The notes: generated from the letters alone by a model not told the origin. DNA of 44,108 bases from Hypoxylon rubiginosum (GCA_902806565.1 CADCXA010000054.1:1-44108), one strand, 5' to 3'; counted from the first letter of the stretch, positions 1 through 10,489 are shown. Numbers and translations are program-made.

Positions 1-203
1 TAACCTAACCCTAACCCTAACCCTAACCCTAACCCTAACCCTAACCCTAACCCTAACCCTAACCCTAACCCTAACCCTAACCCTAACCCTAACCCTAACC
101 CTAACCCTAACCCTAACCCTAACCCTAACCCTAACCCTAACCCTAACCCTAACCCTAACCCTAACCCTAACCCTAACCCTAACCCTAACCCTAACCCTAA
201 CCC
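1..203. repeat. Telomere repeat array, (CCCTAA)n
   Basis: About 34 head-to-tail copies of CCCTAA, read inward from the chromosome end, with one shortened unit at the very start (TAACC). This is the C-rich strand of the TTAGGG telomere used by most filamentous ascomycetes. It ends abruptly at 203 where unique GC-rich sequence starts. The array at position 1 marks the window as a true left chromosome end. Confidence 0.98.
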
Positions 204-780
204 TTCTTTCACGGCCGGTCGGGTTCGCTGCGGCGCTCCGCGCCTTCGCTCTCCCTTCCGGATGTGGGCTTCTCAGACTTCGCTAATTTTTTCCTGGATT
301 TTTTTTTTTTTAAATTATTTTTTTTATTAAAAACTTTATTTTAAAAAGTTAAGGTATTGTATTCTAGCCGTCACATGATATCTCCAGGGCCGGGGGTTAC
401 AGGCTGTCACGTGATATCTCCGGGGCCGGGGGTTACAAGCCGTCACGTGTTTTTGTGATTTTTTACGCCCGTATCAATTGGACCAATTAAATAGGTTGAA
501 AAACCTTAAATTCTTAGCGTGAAAATCCCTTGGCAATCCTAGCGCAAGAACATTAAAAATTCAAAGCCGTATTTTCAATCCTTGATATCTTAATGAATAA
601 TACAGCTATAAAAAAACGGATTATAGATTTGGAATCGCATCATCTTAATTACCTATTGATTCAATTAACAGAGCTGTACCTATCTAAATACCCAAGTTAT
701 TAAAATTGAACCTAACCCCCCCTTGTATATCGAACCTATACCCTTACATTATTGTGGGGCTTAAGAAAAAAAATCGTACC
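204..780. other. Telomere-adjacent DNA without a gene
   Basis: A GC-rich stretch (204-290) is followed by a T-rich run (about 293-345), a 36-bp tandem repeat (366-449) and moderately AT-rich unique sequence. I see no supportable coding region. A CCTAACCCCCCC tract near 711 resembles a degenerate interstitial telomere unit. Confidence 0.6.
366..449. repeat. 36-bp tandem repeat with CACGTG/CACATG cores
   Basis: Two full units (366-401 and 402-437) and a 12-base partial third unit (438-449). Each starts RGCYGTCACRTG and continues through ATATCTCC and GGCCGGGGGTTACA. The units differ by a few changes, including CACATG in unit 1 against CACGTG in units 2 and 3. TCACGTGA is the classic palindromic site of bHLH factors such as Cbf1 or Pho4. 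Binding here is inference; the repeat itself is directly visible. Confidence 0.8.
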
Positions 781-842
781 TAAGGGTTAGGTACGCACTG
801 CATACTTGTAAGGGTTAGGTACGCACTGCATACTTGTAAGGG
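781..842. repeat. 28-bp tandem duplication with a telomere-like motif
   Basis: Two near-identical units starting at 781 and 809 (TAAGGGTTAGGTACGCACTG...), plus the first six bases of a third at 837. Each unit contains AAGGGTTAGG, a permutation of the G-strand telomere repeat, in the orientation opposite to the terminal array. Confidence 0.8.
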
Positions 843-1191
843 CCGGCCGGACTACCAGATTCGGTATCCTCGCATACAGCACGCGGGAAAAGCGCTCCAA
901 GTGGCAGCAGAGTATCGGATTTGCTACCATCGTAATCGCCGTAGTCAGAATCGCTATCACTGGAAATTTGGATGGCATCGGCCTGGGCGAACTCTGTGAC
1001 ACCGCGTTGGGCACCAAACGTATCTCTTCTACGGACCCTAATGATTGCTGCGGAAGGCATTCAGCTGCGAGCCTATCCCAAAAGTCGGAGCCAAGGAATA
1101 AAAAGGGTTCGTTCACCTCATCCCTCGAATCGCTGCCAATCATACGCCTGCCGAGACATAAATATATAGAACACCAGGCTTGACAGTACAA
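787..1191 (-). pseudogene. Doubtful coding fragment, possibly frameshifted
   Basis: Two minus-strand frames look protein-like in succession. The first, near 1140-1050, has an acidic and hydrophobic run containing EVNEPFLFLGSDFWDRLA. The second, near 1060-840, contains an acidic serine stretch, SSDSDSDYGDYD. They overlap around 1050 in different frames, which would fit one decayed gene with a small indel. I recognise no family. Subtelomeric RecQ-like helicase or other telomere-linked gene debris is possible, but no helicase motif is visible. The distal part runs into the 28-bp tandem repeat. It may equally be noise. Confidence 0.22.
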
Positions 1192-1519
1192 ATGCTACAG
1201 CGTGCGATGGCAATCTTCAAATGGGGGAGTATGCTATCCATTCTTTGTCACGAGACCGTTCTAGCAATAAGGATAACTACAACGTTGTTCCATGAGGAGC
1301 TACAAACCTAACAGCTACAAGCGTCTTGGTATATACAGGAACAACGGACAAAGAAGCCTATCAGGCCAGGGAGCTCCGCCTCCGATATCCCTGGTGGTGT
1401 AAACACCCGATATCGCTATTCCAGGGGTCATGATACCTCCTGGATAGTAAGGGCTAAGGTCTGTGTAACAAGACCTAAGTCCTGACATTCTTCACATCAT
1501 CCAACTGCAGGCATGGTTA
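1192..1519. other. Intergenic region downstream of the HNH gene
   Basis: No coding region seen. It holds a few short inverted repeats, for example GATATC copies flanking GGTGTAAACACC around 1393-1415. This would contain the 3' untranslated part of the minus-strand HNH gene; no clear polyadenylation signal stands out. Confidence 0.5.
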
Positions 1520-2764
1520 TTACCCAGCTACACTCCCCAACCGAAGCTTCAACATACGGTCCAGCTCGGTAGACCCATCCGCCTGTATACCTTTCTCGTC
1601 CATATCCCGGAGCAACCTGTCGATATATTCTCCTGCTGCTGATAGGTGGAGAATATGCGCAATAGCACGATGGACGGCCAGAAGTCGAGGCGAGGGTGGG
1701 TCAACTGTCCGGGTAGCGGTAAGATGAAGCGTGCGAGTGATGGGAAGGACTGGGTCCCGAATGGCGTATCGAGGGAGAAACGAGTCAATTCGGTAGGTAT
1801 GTAGCTGTTGGTCGGCTGAAACCGGTTCAAAGAAGATCTTGAAGTCGCCAAAAAGATCATGGAGACCGTGAGTGAGTGTGATGGCGTTGCGCGGCCGGTC
1901 AATCTCGACGCCTTCAATGAGATGTGCAAGTCCAGTATCAAACATGTTGAGAACCGCAAGCGCGGCTTGTTGGGATGGATCCTAAAAGAGTTTTAGCTTA
2001 AGAGTATATTTGTAGGGCAACGAGATATACCAGTTGGGAGCTTGCGTTGGCCTTTGTTAAGGAATGTGGAAGAATATGAGCTACCTCTAGGGCATCAAAT
2101 GGCTTCAGATCTTCCATTAGCAAAGTCCCGTCATCATCTCGAGCGTCATCACCATCACGACTGAGGCGGCTGATTGCTTCACGCTGGTCAAACTTTTGTG
2201 ATATTACGCAACGATGGCGGTCGCGCACAAGACAATCACCCCGCAGCGCTGATACTCGAGCTGGTGTTCCTACGAAAGCCGCCGCCCCTTGTACCTCCCC
2301 GAATGCGGATCGGAAGGTCGGGGTGGGCTGCGGGGTCTTTTTGGTAGAGGCTTTCACTAGGGAACGTTAGTAAGGAAACGACGCAGGCATTTCGTGTATA
2401 AAATCTTACAGGGCAGATAGAAGTTATCCAGAAGATGATCCGCGAAGTTGAAAAATATCAGCCGTAGCTCCTCGAACTCGATACTTTGATTGTCGTCGTC
2501 CATGGAGAGTGCCATGGCTCGAAAAAAGGCCCGCAATAGGTTATCGCGGGATTCCTCGGACAGCGCATATTCGTAGGTGAATCGGACGAGTTGAGGGCGC
2601 TTATACGGACTGCTATCGCTATTGTTACTGGTCTCGAAATGCTCGATGATGCGGTAAAACCTGCGCTTGGCAACGATGCGCTGTGCTGTCTCTAAGGGCG
2701 GCTCCGCAGAGAAATTAATAACGCCTTCGAGGGACGACTGATGGCGGTGAAGCGGTGAAGCCAT
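1520..2764 (-). CDS. Fungal HNH endonuclease-like protein (HNH_2 type), three exons
   Basis: The spliced frame is complement(join(1520..1981, 2031..2356, 2410..2764)), 380 codons plus stop. Intron 1 (2409-2357, 53 nt) has GTAAGA, a CTTACTAAC branch site and CCCTAG. Intron 2 (2030-1982, 49 nt) has GTATAT, a GCTAAAAC branch-like site and TTTTAG. Both keep the frame. The N-terminal ~115 residues are mainly helical-looking. The join at intron 1 gives FYLPLKASTKKTPQPTP, typical of this fungal family as I remember it. The HNH region follows: C160 and C168 (RDRHRC), H212/H216 (VAHILPHSL), N239 (VLNMF) and H265/H268 (TLTHGLHDLFGDF). Such domains bind a metal and cut nucleic acid, but the biological role of the stand-alone fungal proteins is not known to me. 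No stop or frameshift is seen, so it looks intact despite lying 1.5 kb from the telomere. The ATG at 2764 has A at -3. Confidence 0.88.
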
Positions 2765-2913
2765 CTTGTTTTACGCCAGAAACCGGAAGAGCAGAAAAGA
2801 TTAGAACAAAAGATGGTAACAGTAATATCGTGAACCGAGGGGGAACGTGGTGACCTTGATTAAAAGCAGGCTGTGGTCTTGGTGGGGGGTTGATTGAAGA
2901 TGGGTAAGGGGAG

Positions 2914-2920
2914 TTATATA
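2914..2920 (-). promoter_or_regulatory. TATA-box candidate of the HNH gene
   Basis: TATATAA on the minus strand about 150 bases upstream of the ATG at 2764, in otherwise mixed sequence. The position fits a core promoter with a 5' leader of about 100 bases. Inference from motif and spacing only. Confidence 0.45.
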
Positions 2921-2976
2921 TCCCTGCGGGGACCCTGATTCCCTTGTAAGGGATCACCTCACAATTCGGTCTATTA

Positions 2977-3014
2977 GCTGGCTGGCAGGCTGGCAGGCTG
3001 GCTGGTTGGGTGGC
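2977..3014. repeat. GGCTGGCA-type short tandem repeat
   Basis: Several imperfect copies of a GCTG/GCAG motif (GCTGGCTGGCAGGCTGGCAG and onward), drifting into GGTTGGGTGG. A small microsatellite in the region upstream of the HNH gene. Confidence 0.7.
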
Positions 3015-3162
3015 ACTAGGGATAATGGCAGGCTAAGTTGAACAAGAAAAAAAATGAGATATTTGGGTGCACAGTCCACCACTTTTTTTTTTTGGTCGAC
3101 TCCTTGCACCGGAAAAGGTTAAGGGAGAAATGAAGTACCTTCAGACCACGCACGTCTTGCGC

Positions 3163-3215
3163 AGATCTGATCTGTTACAATTTACCTTGAGTACCTTGAG
3201 TACCGGATCAGATCT
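3163..3215. repeat. 10-bp inverted repeat with an inner 9-bp tandem duplication
   Basis: AGATCTGATC at 3163-3172 is mirrored exactly by GATCAGATCT at 3206-3215. The 33-base spacer holds two adjacent copies of ACCTTGAGT (3184-3192 and 3193-3201). No function can be assigned. It could be an operator-like site or a transposon footprint. Confidence 0.6.
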
Positions 3216-3552
3216 TTTCGCTCGAGCCACTTTTTTAATGTTGCCACCACTTCGCCTTAGCTGGCATCAGGTACCCCAGTACCTCTACATCAATCTTGTA
3301 AATGACTGCATAAGCTTGGGCAGAAATGGGGTGTTACGTAAGAAGGCCATTAATATAATATATACATATACGTACGTATCTAAGCATGGGCGAGAGAATT
3401 GCTACTTCATTACTGCGCGTCTCGAACAAGTGAATTAATCTAGCGCATGTTATTAATCTTTAATGCTTTGGATTCTAGTATGTCCTGGACCATTATCTTG
3501 TTGAAGCTCTTGTAATTGGCCATCGTGAGCTCCTGTAGATTCCACTTGCTAA
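3216..3552. other. Intergenic, no supported gene
   Basis: An open frame from 3067 to 3438 on the plus strand crosses this area. Its translation has no recognisable domain, begins over a poly-T run, and has low-complexity stretches, so I do not call it a gene. A short AT microsatellite (TATATACATATACG) lies near 3355-3375. Confidence 0.5.
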
Positions 3553-3557
3553 CGTAT

Positions 3558-3711
3558 TGTTAGATCCGAGGATTAGCCGGTGGCTGGGAATGAATAGACC
3601 CTCACCAAGTGGGCTCGTAAATCAGGATTTTACACACAACAACAATACAGAGATTACACGCTTCCTAATCAGAAGATTCAGACCTAATTCAATTGACCCT
3701 TGAATCTAACA
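3558..3711 (+). mobile_element. Solo LTR of Copia-1, unmutated, with target duplication
   Basis: A 154-bp LTR that starts TGTTAGATCC and ends GAATCTAACA, so its ends are inverted (TGTTAGA/TCTAACA). It is flanked on both sides by CGTAT (3553-3557 and 3712-3716), a perfect 5-bp target duplication. It is the only full-length Copia-1 LTR here without RIP and so shows the family's near-ancestral sequence. A solo LTR normally arises by recombination between the two LTRs of an element. Its short length may explain why RIP spared it. Confidence 0.93.
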
Positions 3712-3716
3712 CGTAT

Positions 3717-4695
3717 CTTAATTAAGGCATTTGGGAGTGTTGCTTACAAGGCATAAATAAGCCTAACCTTAGTCGATTCCAGAGGACGGGATCCTACTCA
3801 GATCGCCCCGGTCAGATCTGCGCGTGGCGATCTAATGAGCGCTGGGAAGCGTGCCATGCTGCATATTCCGAATACAAGGTTCCGTACAAGCACGTAGATG
3901 TCGGTCAGAGGATTGGGATGTGGGGTCAACGGGAGACCCCACGTTCTCCCCAAATCTCCCCTCCTAGCCTTAACCCCTCCGACATTTAGCCTTATACCAC
4001 TCTAAAATTACCACCACGTCCCTATATCAAACGGTTAGTCTGGTTCTTAGCTGACGAAAGAGGCTTTAACCTTTAAGGGGATACCCCAACAACGGCAACT
4101 GCAAGTTTCCGCCCGCTGGACATGCGCCTATCCGCCCCAAAGCCAATGACAGCACAAGCTAATGTCGACTGCAAACGCTCATGCATCCAAATTTCTAGAC
4201 AAGGCTATCAGTGAACGCAATAAATAGAGCAGCACAGACGACGCTGCCCTCGATGCGGAATATGACGGATGACAGCTCAGCTCACGGCAGGCAGGCAGAC
4301 AGCTTTGAGCCTGTCTATGTTCCACATCTGACCTCCAATCATATAATAAGGCTTGTTGAGTACAATGTTTTGTTCCAATGTGCGGCTCCAAAGCCGTCGT
4401 TTGTATGTCGAGGCCGTTTGCAGCTGTCCAGGAGGGATACTTGACTTGGTGGCTGGCGAGGGTGGTCATGTCAACAGGGCTTAATAACATTTTACTACCT
4501 CTTGAGATAAAGGTAGGCTTAGGGATGTGTCATTGGGCGACAACTTTTAAGGGCTCCCTTTCCACTCTCCTTTCTATCCCAACGTTCCCATCTCTCTCCT
4601 TCACATGACCCTCCAGTCAGCCTTGCACAAACTGAAAATATCACCAACTAAGAGCCTACTATCGTACGCACCGCGTTGCCTCCTTCTTTCCCGAG
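3717..4695. other. Intergenic region with small inverted repeats
   Basis: No convincing gene; short frames on both strands near 4179-4608 lack domains and overlap one another. Two small hairpins are visible. AGATCGCC (3800-3807) pairs with GGCGATCT (3826-3833) around a central CAGATCTG. GTGGGGTC (3920-3927) pairs with GACCCCAC (3935-3942) around a 7-base loop. The region just before 4696 would hold the promoter of the DUF6606-type pseudogene. Confidence 0.5.
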
Positions 4696-5769
4696 ATGGA
4701 TCTACTACAAGCTGTTCTTAACCACCTCGTGCTACCTCCCCAGCTCCCTGGAGGGCAGGATTCAGACATTGAGACCGTATCGCATGACGTTCTGAAGCGG
4801 ATGATCCGCGCCTGTGAGGTTGCCGATACCCTCGTCGACCCGCCTTGGTCCGAAGCATTTCGGTCCGTTCGTGCCTCACTCGAAGCTTGCCTCGACCTCC
4901 ACTCAGGCCGCCTGGAAAAGACGACGATGTCCAACCACTTTCGCGACCTCCAGCCGAACCACACACTCATCCTCCATGTAGCAGAGCAGAACGCCGCCCT
5001 GCTCATCCGGCGCGAGGACTGGTTAGTACACATGTGATTTTATATTCATGTTTACCCTTACTGACGAACATAGTGACAACGAGCCTCGCGTTCTTTTTGA
5101 AGCGTTCGAGATGTCGGCCGCCTCGGAACAAGTTCTTGCTGCGGGCCATGCCGTACGGTGGGATTTCCCCGGCCGTTCTGCCCAGATGCCTCTTGCTACA
5201 TTTGCCGACGGGCCGTTCTAAGAATGCCTGGCTGCTTTCCTTGAACAGGCGAGCGCGGAGTCGCTCTACAGTCTTTAGGCTTCTGCCCGCAAAGCCAACA
5301 TCTTCGTTACCGAGGTTCGAGATACGACCGACCCGGCACTAGTGACACAGATGCTCATGTCGCTTCTCGAGGCGATGGGAAGTTATTTCCAGGCCCCGCT
5401 GCTTCGGAAGCGAGTGAGGGACGAGGTTAATATATAGTATGCAGACTTGCCCTGGAGATGACTTCCGTTCTGGCTGGTTTTGCGCGTCGTGTTGCAGCGG
5501 TAACTTTGCTTATTGCTCGGGAACGAGCAGGGGCGGCTTGTATATAAATTCTTCCTGTGCCTTTTACTAACAGAGCTACTGCAGGAGACTGTGGGAGAGC
5601 TCAGTCTGGATTTGGTTATTCCGCTCTGCGCCAAACTATGCCGCTGCATGGCGAAGCTAGAAATGCATAGGATAATGGCCGAGCCAACGAATCCCGACGT
5701 TTATGCGTCCCTGTTTAAGCGGATCGGCAGCGGGATCCAAAATACGATTTAAGAAGCGACCGCCCAAGT
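4696..5769 (+). pseudogene. DUF6606-type N-terminal gene fragment, six in-frame stops, cut by retrotransposon
   Basis: From ATG 4696 the protein begins MDLLQAVLNHLVLPPQLPG and includes ILHVAEQNAALLIRRED. An intron (5022-5073; GTTAGT, CTTACTGAC, CATAG) joins to a frame with EAFEMSAASEQVLAAGH, then DPALVTQMLMSLLEAMG, LLRKRVRDEV and FWLVLRVVLQR. I recognise this order from the N-terminus of very large fungal proteins (DUF6606, usually followed by DUF3638/DUF3645). Their function is not established. In-frame stops are TAA 5219, TAG 5276, TAG 5435, TGA 5459, TAA 5501 and TAA 5750, all explainable by C-to-T or G-to-A changes, and there is no frameshift after the intron. The frame is then broken by Copia-1 at CAAGT (5765-5769) and resumes at 24685. 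Family assignment is from memory of conserved phrases. Confidence 0.8.
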
Positions 5770-5786
5770 TGTTAGATCCGAGGATT

Positions 5787-5940
5787 TGTTAGATCGGAGG
5801 ATTAGCCGGTGGCTGGGAATGAATAGACCCTCACCAAGTGGGCTCCTAAATCAGGATTTTACATATAATAACAATATAAAAATTACACGCTTTTTAATTA
5901 GAAGATTTAAACCTAATTTAATTAACCTTTAAATCTAACA
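5787..5940 (+). repeat. 5' LTR of Copia-1 element 1, half RIPed
   Basis: Aligned by eye to the clean solo LTR at 3558-3711, the first 75 or so bases differ only by two C/G changes. The rest carries about 20 C-to-T or G-to-A changes and no other obvious type. The RIP boundary therefore falls within this LTR. Confidence 0.9.
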
Positions 5941-5957
5941 ATTAAAAGTCTTATCGC
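5941..5957 (+). promoter_or_regulatory. Primer-binding-site candidate of Copia-1, half-tRNA type
   Basis: Directly after the 5' LTR stands ATTAAAAGTCTTATCGC. Its reverse complement ends TAAGACTTTTAAT, which reads as an anticodon stem strand (TAAGA), a loop (CTTTTAA) and the first base of the opposite stem. That end corresponds to tRNA position 39, as in the 39-nt half-tRNA primer known for Drosophila copia. The loop suggests tRNA-Lys(UUU), but RIP G-to-A changes leave Lys(CUU) or Arg(UCU) possible. The same start, ATTAAAAGTTTTATCGC, follows the element 2 LTR at 19844. Confidence 0.45.
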
Positions 5958-7863
5958 TATTTTTTTAACGTTATTTATATATAAAAAAAATATTAAAATT
6001 ACTTACTTAAAATATTTATATAATTAAATAATAAAAAAAGTAATTTTTTTAAAACCTTAATTATTTTAAAAAATTAGTATAATTAGAAAAATAAACTTAA
6101 ATTAAAAACCGAATTATTAAAATTTTTTAATTATTTAATTAATAAAACTTTATTATTTAAAAAATTAAAACTTTTTAATATAACTTTAAAAAAATATAAT
6201 AAAAAAACTAATATTATCGCCGCTTTTATAAAATTAAATAAATTTATAAAATTTATTATAATAAAACTAAAAAAATTAAACTTATTTTAAATTAAAAAAA
6301 AAGTGGAGATTAACTTATTTTAAATTTAATAAAAAATAAAAAAATTAATTATAAAATAAATATAAGTTATTATAATTAATATAAAAAACTATATATAAAA
6401 TAAATTATAACGGTAAAAAAACTTAATAATTATATATATTAAATTATAATAAATTATTATAAGATTATATATTATATTATTAAAAAACTAATATAAAAAT
6501 AATATTAAAAATTAAGCGCTTAATATAATAAAATTAAACTAAATAAAAAAAATAATATTAAAAAAAAATATAAAAAAATAATAATATCTTTTAAAAATCT
6601 TAAAAATATAAATTAATAGTTATAAATTTAAAAAATAACTATGTTTAAAATTAAGTTTTATAAAATACTTAAAATATAATATTTAAATTTATAAATAAAA
6701 GATTTTTTAAATATAATAAAAAAATTTTATAAAAGTTAAATTATTATTTATAAAATAACTAAAAAATTATAATTTATTAATAATATTTTATAATATAAAA
6801 ACCTTATAAATAACTTTTATAATTATATAATTAAAATAATATATAAAATAAAAAAAGTATTTAAAAAAATCTTTAAATTTATTTATAATAAAAAAGGTTT
6901 TTATTACATTTATATAAAAAATAATATAAATATAAAAAAATAATATAAAAAGCTTAGTTTCTAAGAATTTAAACTAAATATAAAATTAAGTTAAAAGCTT
7001 TTTAAAATATAAACCACTTTAAATATATAAATTATGTAAATACCTAAAATAGTTTTAATAAAAAAAAATTAATTAATTTTTTCTTTAATTAACTAAAAAA
7101 TAAAAATATAAATAAAAGAAAATTATAAAAAGAAAATTAAAATATTATATTAATTAATAATTACTTAATATATAATTAATATTATTAGCTTATAAAATAT
7201 TATTATATTTTTTTAAAAAAAATATATAATAACTTTAAACTAAAAAATTAATTAATTTTTAAAATTAAAAAAACTTTAAAAAATTTAAAGCTTTAAATAT
7301 AAATATAATTATTTAAAAAAAATAAATTAAAATTTAAAACTTCTTAACTTAAAAAAAAATTTAAAAAACTATAAAAATAATTATATAATTAGTTTATAAA
7401 AAAAATACCAGTTATATTTTTTATTTTAATAATAAATAAATATCTTTTAATTTACTTAATTATTTTAAATAATAAATTAATTATTATTATAATAAATTAA
7501 ATATACCGTTTAATTAATTAAAAATAAATATTACCTAGTAATTATTTTTAATTAAAAAACCAGATCTTATTAATTTAAATATATAAAATAATAAATATAT
7601 TAATTAAAAATATATTAATATTATTATTAAATATAATTTATTATTTTTTATTATTAATTATTTTAATTTTATTATAAAAATTAAAATATAAAAAGTTTTA
7701 ATAAAATAATAAAATAAATTTAACTTATATATAAAAAAAAAATAATACTTTTATAAATAAAATTAAAAATATATATAAATAATATATAATAACTTATTAA
7801 ATTAACATATAAATAAAAAAAAATATATTTAATATTATTATAAAAAAATATAAATATAATATA

Positions 7864-8144
7864 TTATAATAAAGCTTTATTTTTATACTAGTAATTTTTA
7901 ATTTAAATAACAATTATATTATTATTTACTTTAAATTACACTTAACTTAAAAAATAACTTAAAAAACGTCTCAATTAATATATTTAAAATATTTTATAAA
8001 AAAATGTATATTTTTACGATACGTAGTTATTTAATTATATAAAAAACTTTATAAGCTTTTTAAAAGAAAAAAAATAAAAAAAATCTAGCTATAAAATAAT
8101 CACGTGACCTTTTGCAGGGTATTAATCGCTGTATTTTATTATAA
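7864..8144. mobile_element. 281-bp MITE-like insert in Copia-1 element 1
   Basis: Element 2 has an uninterrupted site here (near 21408). The insert begins TTATAATAAAGC and ends TTTATTATAA, giving 10-bp terminal inverted repeats, and is flanked by TA on both sides (7862-7863 and 8145-8146). The TA target fits the Tc1/mariner group. It carries a less-mutated patch near its right end (TCACGTGACCTTTTGCAGGG, 8100-8119). There is no coding capacity. The inverted repeats are short, so the class assignment is tentative. Confidence 0.6.
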
Positions 8145-10307
8145 TATAAATTAAATAAGTTTTTTTAATTAAAAATATTTAAATATAATATTATAAATTA
8201 AAACACTTAAAATTTTAAACCTTAAAACATTTTATAAACTTATTTTAAAAAATAATTATTTAAAAACTAATAAAAGTTAAATATAAAGCTTATAATATAT
8301 TTAAAATAAAATAATAAATTCAATGTGTTTTTAAATTAAACTATTAGATATTAAGAAAATAAATTACTTTTAATTTTTATAATTATAAAAAAACATTTAT
8401 TAAAAAAAACTTATATTTTATTTTTATATATTAAACGTTAAAAACAGCTTAAAATTATATATTTAAAGATTATAAAATAAAAATAATCTTTAATATAATA
8501 AATAATTATTTAAAATAATTAAAATATTAATATAAAATTACTATAAAAATAATAAAAATTAATAATAAAATAATTATTAATAAATTAATTATTAAAAGAA
8601 GTTTAAAAATATATAAAATAAAAGTTAAACTTTTAATATTAAATATATAAACTTAAAATAATAAAACTAAATATTTAAAAAATATAATAAAAATAAAAAC
8701 ATGTATAATATAAATTAAAATAAAATTATTAATATATTTATAACTAGAGATATTTAAAACTGTTATTTATTTATATAATTATATATTAAAAACTAAAAAT
8801 AATTAGAAGATTTTATTTAATATATTTTTTAAAATAATCGAATAAAAATAAGGATTTTTTATATTAAAAAATAAAAAACTAAATTAAACGTATTTATAAA
8901 TATATAAATATAAAATATATATTATAATAAAAAATTAAAAGCTTCGTTTAAATAAATTAAATAAGTTAAGTTTAAAAATCTAAATTAAATATTTAATTAA
9001 TTATCGATTTTTAAATATATATTATATATAAATACCTTATTTAAATAAAATAATTAATATAAAAAATATTATTTTTAATAAAAATAAAATATTTAATAAA
9101 AACTTAAATACTTTTTAAAATAACTTAAGAATTATTAATATAAAAGAAATAATAGTTTTAATTAAAAAATATATTTTATTAGATTTTAAAAATTATACCT
9201 TAAATAAAAAATTTAAAAAAATAAAAAAAATTAATAATATATTATTTATTTTAAGAATAATAAACGTAATAAATAAAAAAAAATTAAATATTAATATTAA
9301 AATAAAATATTTATATATTATAACTAAGTTTAAATTATTATTTATATTATTATTAAATTTGTTATTTATTTTATTATATTATATAATTTAAAATAAAAAT
9401 ATAAACTTTATATTAAATTTATTTTAAAACCTAGGATTTTATAAACTTAAACTATAAAAAATTATATTTTTAATAGGTTTTAAAACTTTTTTTATATAAA
9501 AAGTAAAATTAAAAATCTTAAATTAAACTGGTATAAAAAAAGTATTATAAAAAAAATAAAAGTTATATTAAAAATTTATTAAAAAAGCGTTTTATTAATA
9601 TAAAAAGTTTATAAATTATTTAATAAAATATTTTTTTAAATAAATAAAAAAAAATTATTTTAAAAGTTATATTTAAATAAAGTTTTAATTAAAAATTAAA
9701 AGAATAAATTTAACTATAAAAAGGTATTAAATTTTAAATTATATATAAATATACGTTTATAAATTTAATAAATATAAACGTTTTTTAAAATATAAAACTA
9801 AATTTATTATATAAAAAAACCAATAAAAAAACTATAATTAAATAAAATATATATTATTATTTTTATTAATAAATTATTTAAAATATTACTAGTAATAGTT
9901 ACTTGTTTTAACTTTAAAATAATATAATATAATATAATAAATATTTTTATATATATTATAATAAAATAAAACTTTAATATCTTATAATTAAAAGAAAATA
10001 TTATAAGTAATAATAAATATAAAAGATATATTAAAAATACGTTAATCGGTATAAATATTTAATTAATATTAAAGCACCGTATATAATAAAAGTGGTATTT
10101 TAAGAAAAAGTTATTTTAGTGTAATATTTAAATAAATTATATAATAAATTTAAATTATATATAATTTAAAACGTTACGTAACATTTTAACATTTTAGTAT
10201 TTTAATTTTATTATAATATTATTATAATAAATAAGATTTTTATATATATATTATTAAAATACTAGAAAAAAAATATAGTATTATAATTATATAAGGTTTT
10301 TTATAGG

Positions 10308-10489
10308 TGTTAAATAATAAGAGGTTATTTTAAAGGATTTATTTAAATTTTACATATAAATTAACGACCGGAGCCGTAATAATTTTATTATAAGGTTATT
10401 TTAAAAAATTATAAAAATATATATAATTAAAAAATATATATTTAATATATATAATTAACCTTTTAATTAAATATATACGTTATTTAATA
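10308..10489 (+). repeat. 5' LTR of Copia-2 F
   Basis: 182 bp. It contains a partly unmutated patch AACGACCGGAGCCGTAAT near 10362-10379. It is followed by ATTAAAAGTTTTATTTTA, a primer-site candidate very like that of Copia-1. Confidence 0.88.

Noticed and set aside
3067..3438. 123-codon plus-strand open frame
   Set aside because: It starts in a T run and has no recognisable domain or usable promoter signals. It spans an inverted repeat and a microsatellite, so a chance frame is more likely.
4179..4608. Three overlapping short frames on both strands
   Set aside because: No family resemblance, mutual overlap, and no supporting splice or start context.
4659..5649. Other frames overlapping the DUF6606-type pseudogene, including a 165-codon plus-strand frame and several minus-strand frames
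   Set aside because: They are out-of-phase readings of the pseudogene, whose in-phase translation alone shows the family pattern.
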